Shown one piece after another: positions 36,055 through 44,502 of a DNA stretch of 64,000 nucleotides (positions are counted from its first letter, which is position 1; the number at the start of each line of letters is the position of its first letter). A program made the position numbers and the translations under genes. The stretch is from contig JADJSX010000014.1 of the NCBI GenBank assembly GCA_016711485.1, positions 62,001 to 126,000 of the forward strand. The letters run 5' to 3'. Origin of the DNA: Leptospiraceae bacterium. Lineage in GTDB: Bacteria; Spirochaetota; Leptospiria; Leptospirales; Leptospiraceae. The notes under the pieces were generated by a model. That model was not told where the DNA came from. It searched no databases and saw only the letters and a list, made by a program, of their open reading frames with translations.

Positions 36055-36887
36055 ACACAATGTATTTGACAGAGCAGACATTAGAGGAAGTACTCTCTGA
36101 AATACAAATTCACTGTTTTGACTGCACATGGGACATTTCGCATGAAAAACTAATTGATGTACTCGGAATTCGAAAAGAAGATTTTTATAGAAACCTCTAC
36201 TCTTTGAAACGAAATCATTCCCAAAGTATAAGTCTTCGTTCATTCAGTGAAAAAGAAGCAGACATACTTTGTATTTTACTAGAACAAATTTTTCATCGAA
36301 ATGATATTGAAGAACAGTTTCTACGCTCGGGAATATATTTTCCCAAAAGTTCTCTAATAGAATTAGTACAAATATTTATTGAACTGACGCAATCGACTCT
36401 GAAAAAACACAAAATAGATAAGGAACTATTACATTTACTTGTGAGTTCAACAAAACACTTTGATGATGCATTTGATTCATATTTTTTAGATAAATTTGAT
36501 TTAGATATTCTATTTGAAAGAAGCATAAATATATTTACAAATTCTCGAAACATTGATACTTCCTTTGGAGCCGATATTTTTTTAAAAAAACATCTACAAG
36601 AATTAACAAACTACAATAAAATTTCTCTAAAAAAAATTACGCAAGAATACAGGCAAAGATTTTATTACGAATTATTTGGAAAATTAAAACGAGAGGGGAA
36701 AATGAATTCAGAAACCAAACAACTTTTAGATTTTTTTGAGCTAGAAGATAACGCTACTTTAAAAGATTTAAAGAAAAAGTTTAAGGAGTTACTACTCATT
36801 TACCACCCCGACGTAAATAAAGACGGACACCAAAAGACGCAAGAGATAATTGAAAATTACAATAAATTATTTGAGTTACTTAGGTAA
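36051..36887 (+). CDS. Protein with C-terminal J domain
   Basis: 278 residues. The first 210 are helical, rich in Leu, Glu and Lys, and not recognised. The last 65 form a J domain (DLKKKFKELLLIYHPDVNKDG, HPD motif at about 250). J domains stimulate DnaK, but proteins with a lone C-terminal J domain often act as scaffolds. Translationally coupled to a STAS antagonist, which suggests a link to a partner-switching pathway; this is inference. Confidence 0.75.
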   Translation: MNTMYLTEQTLEEVLSEIQIHCFDCTWDISHEKLIDVLGIRKEDFYRNLYSLKRNHSQSISLRSFSEKEADILCILLEQIFHRNDIEEQFLRSGIYFPKSSLIELVQIFIELTQSTLKKHKIDKELLHLLVSSTKHFDDAFDSYFLDKFDLDILFERSINIFTNSRNIDTSFGADIFLKKHLQELTNYNKISLKKITQEYRQRFYYELFGKLKREGKMNSETKQLLDFFELEDNATLKDLKKKFKELLLIYHPDVNKDGHQKTQEIIENYNKLFELLR

Positions 36888-36898
36888 ACCTGAATCAA

Positions 36899-37684
36899 TT
36901 AAAATAATTTCCAACCCCATTTATTGAAATACCGAATCATATTCGAAATAAATAAAAATCGAATTTTCCAATTCTTGGTAGTAATACCTTTCGAAAGAAA
37001 TACAATATTTGTTTTTGCATAATAAGAAGTTCTATAACCTACCGATTGTATTTTCCTACAAATATCTAAGTCTCCAAAATGTAAAAAATACCCAGAATCA
37101 AATCCTTTTACTTTCTCTAATACGTCCCTTCTAAATAACATAAATACACCACTTATAAAAGGTACTTCGTAGTTTTCATTTTGATTTAAATCACGCATTT
37201 CGGAATATTCTAGGGTTTGCAGAAATAAAAATTGGAAAAATTTTGGAATGGAATGGAGAACAAAAACTGAGTATAAAGTTGGATAACGTTTATTTAGATA
37301 TTGCGGAGTGCCATCCAAGTTTAGGACTTTCGGAGTCCCTATTCCTATTTCTGAATTCCTATCCATAAACTGAATCATTTTTTCCAGTGCATCTTCTTTG
37401 ATAAATACATTTGGGTTTAATACTAAATAGTATTTTGAAACTTCCGCATTTTCAAATGCAATATTATGCCCTTTCCCAAAACCTACATTTCTGCCATGAT
37501 TAAAATGATAAAAAACTCTATCGTCAGACGAAAGAGAATAATACCCTTCTACTGCACTATTATCTATAACGTAAATTTTTACTTTTAGTTTTGTATCCAA
37601 AAAAGATTTTATACATTCCTGCAAAACTTGCGGCGAAGTATCATAAACCACTACACTCGCGATACAATCAAATACTTGACTCAT
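36899..37684 (-). CDS. Family 2 glycosyltransferase (rhamnosyltransferase-like)
   Basis: 261 residues of the GT-A type: CIASVVVYDTSPQVLQECI, IYVIDNSA, NVGFGKGHNIAF, and a later GFDSGYFLHFGDLDICRK acceptor loop, as in WbbL/RfbF-like transferases. The nucleotide-sugar motif reads LNPNVFI where most relatives have NPD; the metal-binding acid is therefore replaced. Its first 17 bases overlap the end of the acyl-CoA dehydrogenase gene. Likely adds a sugar to a surface glycan. Confidence 0.82.
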   Translation of the reverse strand: MSQVFDCIASVVVYDTSPQVLQECIKSFLDTKLKVKIYVIDNSAVEGYYSLSSDDRVFYHFNHGRNVGFGKGHNIAFENAEVSKYYLVLNPNVFIKEDALEKMIQFMDRNSEIGIGTPKVLNLDGTPQYLNKRYPTLYSVFVLHSIPKFFQFLFLQTLEYSEMRDLNQNENYEVPFISGVFMLFRRDVLEKVKGFDSGYFLHFGDLDICRKIQSVGYRTSYYAKTNIVFLSKGITTKNWKIRFLFISNMIRYFNKWGWKLF

Positions 37685-38855
37685 ATAATTTTTTTAAATC
37701 AGCAATAATATTCTTCTGCATAGCTTCATTGGTTCCGCCTCCTATGGAAAGCAAAATTGAATCTCTATGAAGTCTCTCCACTGGATATTCTCTGCAATAA
37801 CCATATCCGCCTAAAACCTGAATGGCATTCCTTGAAACTCGTTCCGCCATTTGTGTTGAAAATAATTTTGCAGAAGCCGCACCCAATGAGTTTCTGGAAT
37901 TCGGATTAATATTGGTTGCTACTTGGTATACAAGTGCTCTTGCCGCAGAGTATTCAGCAAAGGATTCTGCAATCATTCTTTGGATTTGCCCAAATTCAGA
38001 AAGTTTTTTTCCAAATGCTTCTCTGTGGATAATTGCATATTCCGCCATAATATCCAAACATCGTTTCGCAATTCCCAAGGACTGAGCGGCTAATGTAATA
38101 CGTTCGATTTCGAGATTACGCATCATATGCGATATAGCACCGTTCTCCTCTCCAATCAAATTTTCTTCTGGGACTTCTAAGTCTTCAAATACAAGCTGAG
38201 TGGTCGGAGATGAACGCATCCCCATTTTCTCTTCTTTTTTTCCTACACTAAATCCTTTGAATTTGGATTCTACCAAAAATGCAGTTGTTTTTTTAATATC
38301 TCGTTTGTGTAATTTTGCATAAACTAAAAATATACTACCGATGTTTCCGTTTGTAATATATTGTTTGGTTCCATTTAATATGTATTTTCCATTTGATTTT
38401 GTTGCGATAGTCGCCATACCTAGAACATCTGTACCAGCCGCAGGTTCGGTCATTCCCATGCCGGCAATCCATTCGCCAGAAATTACTTTAGAAAGATAAC
38501 GAGATTTTTGTTCAGAATTCCCACTGTAGTAAAAATTATTAACAAACAAAACTTCATGCGCCAAATAGGAAAGTGTAAATCCGGGATCATACTTAGACAT
38601 TTCCTCGTGGATAATCACGGAAGCCACTGCGTCCAAACCAAGACCTCCATCTTTTTCAGGAACTGTTACACCGAAAAGTCCAATTTCAGAACCAATTTTT
38701 TTAAAAACATCTTTGTTGAATGTTTCGTTTTCGTCATTATCTTTTGCCTGAGCGTCTAATTCTAGTTTGGCGAATTTGGAAACATTTTCTCGTAACTCAC
38801 CATGAGAATCAGTTGGGGTAAATAATACATCTATTTGTTTATCAATCACTGACAT
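37668..38855 (-). CDS. Acyl-CoA dehydrogenase
   Basis: FAD-dependent oxidation of an acyl-CoA to its enoyl form. 395 residues with the family order: FGVTVPEKDGGLGLDAVA, the FAD-site AGMGMTEPAAGTD, GTKQYITNG, RMIAESFAEYSAARALVY, and the C-terminal QVLGGYGYCREYPVERLHRD with a glutamate in GGTNEAMQKN at the catalytic-base position. Chain-length preference cannot be told. Starts at the base where hpt ends, so the two overlap or abut. Confidence 0.93.
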   Translation of the reverse strand: MSVIDKQIDVLFTPTDSHGELRENVSKFAKLELDAQAKDNDENETFNKDVFKKIGSEIGLFGVTVPEKDGGLGLDAVASVIIHEEMSKYDPGFTLSYLAHEVLFVNNFYYSGNSEQKSRYLSKVISGEWIAGMGMTEPAAGTDVLGMATIATKSNGKYILNGTKQYITNGNIGSIFLVYAKLHKRDIKKTTAFLVESKFKGFSVGKKEEKMGMRSSPTTQLVFEDLEVPEENLIGEENGAISHMMRNLEIERITLAAQSLGIAKRCLDIMAEYAIIHREAFGKKLSEFGQIQRMIAESFAEYSAARALVYQVATNINPNSRNSLGAASAKLFSTQMAERVSRNAIQVLGGYGYCREYPVERLHRDSILLSIGGGTNEAMQKNIIADLKKLYESSI

Positions 38856-39370
38856 TAAATTAATTCCTCGTAAATTCCTATATAATCTAAATTTCTATAC
38901 TTTCCTCTATAATCCATTCCATAACCAACTACAAATTCGTCTTCTATATTAAACCCAGTAAATCGAATAGCTACATTTGCTTTGTGTTTTTTGTGTTTTA
39001 CCAAAAGGGAACATACTTCGATGGATATAGGTTTTTTCTTTTTTAAATATTTCACCAAATAATTCAGACTAAATCCACTATCAATAATGTCTTCAACAAT
39101 TAACACCTGTTTGCCTTTGATATCTAATCCTACATCCCGTTTGATTAAAACAGTTCCAGAAGATTCCTTTCCGTCTCCGTAAGAAGATGCTTCCAAAAAA
39201 TCAATAATAGAATTTGATTTTATTTCTCGAATTAAATCAGCGGCAAATATAAATCCACCTTTCAAAATACAAAGAATTACTATTTCATCTTTTTTATAAT
39301 ACTTAGAAATCTCTTTGCCAAGTTCTTTGACTCTTTTTTTTAATTTTGTAGAAGTTATGAGTGTTTTCAT
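38855..39370 (-). CDS. hpt: Hypoxanthine phosphoribosyltransferase
   Basis: Salvages hypoxanthine and guanine with PRPP. 171 residues with the PRPP loop VLIVEDIIDSGFSLNYL, the early LCILKGGFIFAADLIREI and the late DEFVVGYGMDYRGKYRNL, all typical of bacterial Hpt. The ATG at 39370 is chosen rather than one 20 codons upstream because the homologues begin at MKTLI and it forms an ATGA overlap with the preceding stop codon. Confidence 0.94.
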   Translation of the reverse strand: MKTLITSTKLKKRVKELGKEISKYYKKDEIVILCILKGGFIFAADLIREIKSNSIIDFLEASSYGDGKESSGTVLIKRDVGLDIKGKQVLIVEDIIDSGFSLNYLVKYLKKKKPISIEVCSLLVKHKKHKANVAIRFTGFNIEDEFVVGYGMDYRGKYRNLDYIGIYEELI

Positions 39371-39888
39371 TGTTTTACCGGTGTCCAAAATAAAGTTAGT
39401 TTTCCAGGCGAAGTCGAAATATCTTTCCACGAGGAAATGGAAAACGTAAGTAGGATAATAGAACTCGTACTAAATTTTTGAAAAAAAGAAAAATCCTTAT
39501 AGGCATTTTGCCTTAGAATCAATTGGTTTACCAACTCTTCCAATTCAGGATTGTGTCCCAAAAACAAAATTGATTTGTATTTATCATCAGTAGAAGTAAT
39601 TAAATTATAATAAACACCTAAATTAGCTTCGTACAACATAGAAGTTATTTCTACATTTTTGAAAATTTCCTGATTCTTATTAACTATCTCCAAAGTTTGA
39701 ACAGTTCTTTTGGAATCGGAGACGTAAGCTAAATCAATCCGAATCTCTCGGTCTTTTAAAAAACTACGAAGTGATTTTGCGTTTTTTTTACCTCGTTCCG
39801 AAATAGGTCTTTCGTGATCCAATCGAAATTCAGCCGCCCAATCTGATTTGGCATGTCTAAGTAGAAAAATGGTTTTTACAGAATCCAT
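39367..39888 (-). CDS. SixA-like phosphohistidine phosphatase
   Basis: Histidine-phosphatase-superfamily protein, about 173 residues from the ATG at 39888. The RHG-type motif is KTIFLLRHAKSDWA, the second histidine lies in ILFLGHNPELEEL and the YVSDSKRTVQTLEIV segment follows SixA. SixA removes phosphate from phosphohistidine of HPt domains or PTS proteins; several HPt-bearing proteins are encoded in this window. An in-frame ATG 24 codons upstream gives a longer reading but lacks homology. Overlaps hpt by 4 bp. Confidence 0.85.
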   Translation of the reverse strand: MDSVKTIFLLRHAKSDWAAEFRLDHERPISERGKKNAKSLRSFLKDREIRIDLAYVSDSKRTVQTLEIVNKNQEIFKNVEITSMLYEANLGVYYNLITSTDDKYKSILFLGHNPELEELVNQLILRQNAYKDFSFFQKFSTSSIILLTFSISSWKDISTSPGKLTLFWTPVKQ

Positions 39889-40007
39889 AATACGATTGTG
39901 TTCTTTCCTAAGTACATTGGTCAAGCAGAAATATCCTGTGGGATAACTCTTATCACACAAATGCTAATTGCTAATCGAAAACGAATATTTATCCGATATT
40001 TTTTACT

Positions 40008-40706
40008 GTGCACTTTAACAGAATTACAAAATTATATATCATATTAAATTCTATATTTCTTACTTTTTTATTAATGGCAGAGCTAACAGGGAGTAAACTC
40101 ATCACTACATTTGGATTTGTAATGACGATGGGGGTAATTCCTTTTCCAGTTACGTTCATAGTGACCGATATCCTAAATGAATTTTACGGAAAAAAAGGTG
40201 TTCGGTTTGCTACATTTTTAGGTATGACTATGATTTTGCTTGCCTATTTTTTAATCGTTGTTGATTTACAAATTCCGGCTAATGACATTTCTCCTGTAGA
40301 TGACATTTCTTTCCAGAAAGTATTTGCCAATTCTGGACTAGTTATCATTGGTTCCATCACTGCATATTTAATTGGACAGCTCATAGATATTCAAGTATTT
40401 CATTTCATACGCACAAAAACAGGAGGTAAACATATTTGGCTTAGGGCGACTGGTTCGACTGTAATTTCGCAACTGATTGACTCATATGTCGTTATATTCA
40501 TTGCATTTGGAAAATACGAACCTTCCCAATATTTGGGATTCCCTTTTTATTCCTTAACTAATCTTCCTACTCTTGTAAGTATTTCGACGACCAATTTTGT
40601 ATACAAACTTATAATTGCGATTATTCTAACACCAGCGATTTATCTAGCACACCACTTAATCGAAAGATACTTAGGTGATGAAATGAAACATCTTCATCCA
40701 AATTAA
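40008..40706 (+). CDS. yhhQ: Queuosine precursor transporter
   Basis: 232 residues with six hydrophobic helices. Signature phrases of the VUT/YhhQ family are present: LLMAELTGSKLITTFGF, GVIPFPVTFIVTDILNEFYG, and the RATGSTVISQLIDSYVVIF segment. The family imports 7-deazaguanine precursors for the wobble base queuosine. No other queuosine gene is close by. Transcribed alone. Confidence 0.9.
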   Translation: MHFNRITKLYIILNSIFLTFLLMAELTGSKLITTFGFVMTMGVIPFPVTFIVTDILNEFYGKKGVRFATFLGMTMILLAYFLIVVDLQIPANDISPVDDISFQKVFANSGLVIIGSITAYLIGQLIDIQVFHFIRTKTGGKHIWLRATGSTVISQLIDSYVVIFIAFGKYEPSQYLGFPFYSLTNLPTLVSISTTNFVYKLIIAIILTPAIYLAHHLIERYLGDEMKHLHPN

Positions 40707-40809
40707 TCTAAATTAGCGAATCCTAATACAGTAAATTAAGTTCCAATTAATTAAAATCTAATTGTAAAAAATAAAGCTAATCTTGAAACTTGAAATATAG
40801 GTTTAAAGA

Positions 40810-42240
40810 ATGAACGAAGAGTTTGAAATATTTAAAAAGTCCTTAGAAGATGTAAACAACATGATCACTCCTCCCTTGAGTGCAGAAAGTATTGAAATTT
40901 ACTTATCTGAGCTCGATATAAATACTCCGAGCGGCTTAAAACCGAGTATTCTCATCATTGATACTGATATTAAAATGCAAGAATCCTTACAATCCGCATT
41001 GGGAAAAAAATACAATTTAATACTTTGTTCCGATGCCAAAGAAGGAATTTCAAAAGTAGATCCATCCGTGTTCTGTGTTATCCTCGATGTGAAGGTAAAT
41101 GGGCAAAATGGATTCGAGACATTTGTAGAAATAAAGAAAAAATTTCTATACCTTCCAATTATATTTCACTCTGCATACCAAGATGCGAAAAATCCTTACG
41201 AAATAATGAATGAATTTCGTCCATTCGGATACACTGTAAAAGAAGGAGAAAATAGAGAACTGCTCGATACTCTGGCAGTTGCCGTCGTATACTATTTACA
41301 AATTAATAAAAACATTTTACTAATCAAACAACTTCAAAAAACAAACCAAGAACTTGAAAAATCCAAAAAGAAATATAAAGATTTAGTGGAAAACTCTCTC
41401 GATATCATTTTCTCTTTAGATGCAGATGGAAATATTATTTCAATCAATAAAGCAATTTCTAATATTCTAAAATACAATGTAAAAAAATTACCTGGAAAAA
41501 AATTCACTGACCTTATTTATAAAACAAATAACACAAATCAAATCAGTCTAAACGAAAAAGTATTTCAAGAAAATTTTTACAAATTAATCGAAAACCAAAC
41601 TCATGTTTCATTTAATTGTGATATGGTAACTGATTATGGTGAACCAATTGAAATGCATTTAAAATTAAAATTCATTCCTTCGGAAAATAGTTTTGTTATA
41701 TTTGGGTCTGCATTTAATATTGAAGACGATATTTTGCTTCGACTTTGTGAATCAGAAAATCAAGTTTATAAAATTGGAAATTATCTTACCCAAGTTGACA
41801 TTATCTGCAAACGAGTTTCCAATGCATGTGCAAAATACATTGACAATGACCTAATCATTGATTTAAAACTTTGTCTAAAAGAATTACTAGTAAATTCTGT
41901 CGAACATGGAAACCTAGGAATTACATTTGAAGAGAAAACTAATTCACTAATGAATGATGAATACTTTGAAATGTTAATAGACAGACAAAAAGATCCAAAA
42001 AATATAAATAAACGAATTTCAATTGAATATGCATTACTCCCAGATCGAGTCGAATTTCGCATAACGGATGCCGGAAATGGATTTGATCACCGCAAAATAT
42101 TATCCAAAACAAAAGATGACTACGATATGTTTAAATTAGGGCATGGACGTGGGATTTTAATGGCAAAAGGATTTTTTGATAAAATAGAATTCAACGAAAA
42201 AGGGAATTCTGTATTTTTAGTTAAAAATTTTAAGCGGTAG
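40810..42240 (+). CDS. REC-PAS-ATPase signalling protein
   Basis: 476 residues. A receiver-like domain (about 38-150) has the phospho-acceptor in VILDVKVNGQNG and a lysine in GYTVKEGE, although the first acid pair is reduced (LIIDTD). A PAS domain follows (about 190-300; DLVENSLDIIFSLDADGNII), then an RsbW-like ATPase (about 325-476) with KELLVNSVEHGN as N-box and FRITDAGNGFDH as G1-box. There is no dimerisation/H-box domain, so it is more likely a Ser/Thr kinase that phosphorylates a STAS protein than a histidine kinase. The STAS protein at 35719-36054 is a candidate partner. Confidence 0.8.
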   Translation: MNEEFEIFKKSLEDVNNMITPPLSAESIEIYLSELDINTPSGLKPSILIIDTDIKMQESLQSALGKKYNLILCSDAKEGISKVDPSVFCVILDVKVNGQNGFETFVEIKKKFLYLPIIFHSAYQDAKNPYEIMNEFRPFGYTVKEGENRELLDTLAVAVVYYLQINKNILLIKQLQKTNQELEKSKKKYKDLVENSLDIIFSLDADGNIISINKAISNILKYNVKKLPGKKFTDLIYKTNNTNQISLNEKVFQENFYKLIENQTHVSFNCDMVTDYGEPIEMHLKLKFIPSENSFVIFGSAFNIEDDILLRLCESENQVYKIGNYLTQVDIICKRVSNACAKYIDNDLIIDLKLCLKELLVNSVEHGNLGITFEEKTNSLMNDEYFEMLIDRQKDPKNINKRISIEYALLPDRVEFRITDAGNGFDHRKILSKTKDDYDMFKLGHGRGILMAKGFFDKIEFNEKGNSVFLVKNFKR

Positions 42241-42316
42241 TATCTGCAGATTACTTTTGGAATTTTGTAAATTCAAATCAATTGTTTTTACAAAATCCCA
42301 ACTTCGAAATATAAAT

Positions 42317-43516
42317 TTACTTCAGCCTTTTAGCAACTGCTTCCATAAATTGAAATGTATCTAATTCTTTTTTGTTAGAAGCAGTACTGAGAGAGATTAA
42401 ATCCTTCGTCATTTCACCAGATTCAATTGTATCAATCACAGCTTTTTCTAATTTGTGAGCAAACGCAGTAACTTCTGGAGTACCATCAAGTTCACCTCGT
42501 TTTGCTAAAGCACCTGTCCAAGCAAATATGGAAGCAACCGAATTAGTAGAAGTAATTTCTCCCTTTTGGTATTTGCGGAAATGGCGAGTTACAGTTCCGT
42601 GTGCAGCTTCATATTCATATTTTCCTTCAGGAGATACGAGTACAGAAGTCATCAGACCAAGTGAACCAAATCCAGAAGCAACCATATCACTCATAACGTC
42701 TCCGTCATAGTTCATAAGCGCCCAAAGCATTCCACCTTCGTGTTTCATGATTTGAGCAACTGCATCATCAATTAAGAAGTAACTATAAGTTATCCCCGCC
42801 GCCTTTAACTCTGCTTCTTTTTCAATAGCCATTTCGTCAAAAATTGATCTAAAACGTGCATGATATTTTTTAGATATAGTGTCTTTTGTAGCAAACCAAA
42901 GATCGATTTTTTCGGAGATTGCGTAATTAAAACAAGACTTTGCAAAACTGATAATGGATTTATCCAAGTTGTGCATACCCATTGTTATCCCAGGTCCTTT
43001 GTATTCATGAATTAGGACTCTTTGTTTTTCTGCTCCGCTAGTATCTGTGTAGACTAACTCTACTTTGCCAGCCTCTGGCACAATAAGTTCCACGTTTCTG
43101 TAAATATCGCCGTATGCATGTCGACCAATACTGATTGGTTTTTTCCAAGAACGAACTGCAGCAGGAATATTGTTAATGATAATCGGTTTTCTAAATACAG
43201 TTCCATCTAATATAGAACGAATCGTACCGTTAGGCGATGGCCATTCCTTTTTAAGGCTGTATTCTTTTACTCTGTCAGCGTTTGGAGTAATGGTTGCACA
43301 TTTGACAGCAACTCCGTGTTTTAAAGTCGCTTGTGCGGAATCTACAGTCACCTTGTCGTCTGTTTTATCTCTATATGTTACAGAAAGATCATAATATTCA
43401 AGTTCAATATCCAAAAACGGATATATAAATCGATCTTTGATTTCTTTCCATATTACTCGAGTCATTTCATCCCCGTCCATTTCGACTAGCGGTGTTTTAA
43501 CCTTAATTTTGCTCAT
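42317..43516 (-). CDS. icd: NADP-dependent isocitrate dehydrogenase
   Basis: Oxidative decarboxylation of isocitrate to 2-oxoglutarate in the TCA cycle. The 399-residue protein belongs to the homodimeric, eukaryote-like subgroup: start VKTPLVEMDGDEMTRVIW, substrate loop EWPSPNGTIRSILDGTVFR, YGDIYRNVE, metal site MNYDGDVMSDMVASGFGSLG and cofactor site EAAHGTVTRHFRKYQKGE. Length matches that subgroup. Transcribed alone; converges with the REC-PAS-ATPase gene. Confidence 0.96.
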   Translation of the reverse strand: MSKIKVKTPLVEMDGDEMTRVIWKEIKDRFIYPFLDIELEYYDLSVTYRDKTDDKVTVDSAQATLKHGVAVKCATITPNADRVKEYSLKKEWPSPNGTIRSILDGTVFRKPIIINNIPAAVRSWKKPISIGRHAYGDIYRNVELIVPEAGKVELVYTDTSGAEKQRVLIHEYKGPGITMGMHNLDKSIISFAKSCFNYAISEKIDLWFATKDTISKKYHARFRSIFDEMAIEKEAELKAAGITYSYFLIDDAVAQIMKHEGGMLWALMNYDGDVMSDMVASGFGSLGLMTSVLVSPEGKYEYEAAHGTVTRHFRKYQKGEITSTNSVASIFAWTGALAKRGELDGTPEVTAFAHKLEKAVIDTIESGEMTKDLISLSTASNKKELDTFQFMEAVAKRLK

Positions 43517-43874
43517 TAAAATTTATCTCCTTAAAATAATTCCAACCTTGCTAAATTACAAGGCTATAATGCAATTTACAAAAAGGAAGGATTTCGTTCA
43601 AGAGAATATTTTTGCAAAAACTGACAGGAATTAAAACAAGTCTACCTTCAAAAATAGGAATTCTCAAATCAAATATATTAATTTTTACTCTCATTTATCT
43701 CGTGAATCAAATCGATAAGAGTTTTGACAGAATTAACATAATTTACAAGATTTTTTCCAAAAAAACTCCACCAAAAGAAAGAACTCATCTAACAAATGTC
43801 AAAAGTAAATACCTACTCGCATTAAACTGAACTATATATTGGGCGTTTGGAAATACCCAATTTTTTACAGATTG
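43517..43874. other. Non-coding AT-rich stretch upstream of icd
   Basis: Holds the presumed icd promoter. A 72-codon plus-strand frame exists but has no ribosome binding site and low-complexity composition, so it is not called. No RNA gene was recognised. Confidence 0.35.
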
Positions 43875-44014
43875 GAAAATATTGGAAAAAGCTAATGAAT
43901 TAATGAATAAGCAGGTTTGGGCGGCAGCCCAAGCGATGCACTGAGCGATCGTCGAAGTGTCGCCGATTGCCCATATCTCTCACCTCAACGCGCTTGCGCG
44001 TAAGGTGAGTTCTT
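43875..44014. mobile_element. MITE-like element, copy C (inverted orientation)
   Basis: The complement of 43875-43915 (CCTGCTTATTCATTAATTCA, then TTAGCTTTTTCCAATATT) matches the core of copies A and B. Its outer end is GCGTAAGGTGAGTT (44000-44013), again within a hairpin (43979-44009, CTCACCT / AAGGTGAG). The middle carries GCACTGAGCGATCGTCGAAG, a REP-like palindromic motif. Other terminal repeat not found. It lies directly behind the DUF2892 gene. Confidence 0.45.
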
Positions 44015-44018
44015 AAAA

Positions 44019-44249
44019 TTACTTTTGTAAACTAATTCTAGATTTACATCCTATTTTGTTTAAAAATACTGCCATAGGACAAAAGCCAGTAATAGATAAA
44101 ATCAATTGATTTAAACCTACTAATCCCGTAAAAATAAACCAATTAGGGCTTACAAAAATTCCCAAACCAAGGCTAACCAAGGTAAACAAACCTGCCAACA
44201 ACCAAATTACTCTTTCCATATACCATTTATCTGTTTTAGCTAAATACAT
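44019..44249 (-). CDS. DUF2892 (YgaP-type) membrane protein
   Basis: 76 residues with two membrane helices: MYLAKTDKWYMERVIWLLAG, then LFTLVSLGLGIFVS, and GLNQLILSITGFCPMAVFLN with the family's conserved GFCP cysteine. DUF2892 domains occur alone or fused to rhodaneses and are often linked to sulfur or metal-stress operons. The start at 44249 is preferred to one six codons upstream because GGAG lies seven bases before it. Divergent from the efflux operon, with three operator-like palindromes between. Confidence 0.85.
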   Translation of the reverse strand: MYLAKTDKWYMERVIWLLAGLFTLVSLGLGIFVSPNWFIFTGLVGLNQLILSITGFCPMAVFLNKIGCKSRISLQK

Positions 44250-44372
44250 ATTACTACTCCATTCCATTATTTATTGATAATATTCCTTGTTTTCGTTTAT
44301 TACGATGAATATTTCTATATTCATTGTAATTTCAAATATCCTAAAACTTTCACTCTAGTAGGAATATATACA

Positions 44373-44388
44373 ATACCCCATAAGGTAT
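44373..44388. promoter_or_regulatory. Operator-like palindrome 1
   Basis: ATACCCCATAAGGTAT: arms ATACC / GGTAT around a 6-bp spacer. Shares arm sequence and total length with the two sites at 44406 and 44468. Form resembles the C-rich operators of CsoR/CstR-type copper or persulfide sensors. Confidence 0.55.
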
Positions 44389-44405
44389 ATTATTTATCAA
44401 TCACT

Positions 44406-44421
44406 ATACTATACATGGTAT
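44406..44421. promoter_or_regulatory. Operator-like palindrome 2
   Basis: ATACTATACATGGTAT: same 16-bp layout with one mismatch in the left arm. It begins 33 bp after site 1, about three helical turns. Confidence 0.45.
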
Positions 44422-44467
44422 TCTATATTGTATTTTTTTAAAAAAGAGAGTTGATAATAAATGGCAT

Positions 44468-44483
44468 ATACCCCCTATGGTAT
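44468..44483. promoter_or_regulatory. Operator-like palindrome 3
   Basis: ATACCCCCTATGGTAT, extended on both sides by AT/AT to a 20-bp palindrome (44466-44485). It begins 62 bp after site 2, about six helical turns, and ends 17 bp before the tolC-like start codon, so a bound repressor would block the promoter or the ribosome binding region. Confidence 0.6.
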
Positions 44484-44502
44484 ATAGGGAGAATCAATAA
44501 AA

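Noticed and set aside
43612..43830. 72-codon plus-strand open frame upstream of icd
   Set aside because: No ribosome binding site, low-complexity residues, no family, and it lies over the probable icd promoter.
43920..43980. GC-rich string with GCACTGAGCGATCGTCGAAG as a tRNA or structured RNA
   Set aside because: No cloverleaf could be drawn and the string fits a REP-like palindrome inside the MITE-like copy C.
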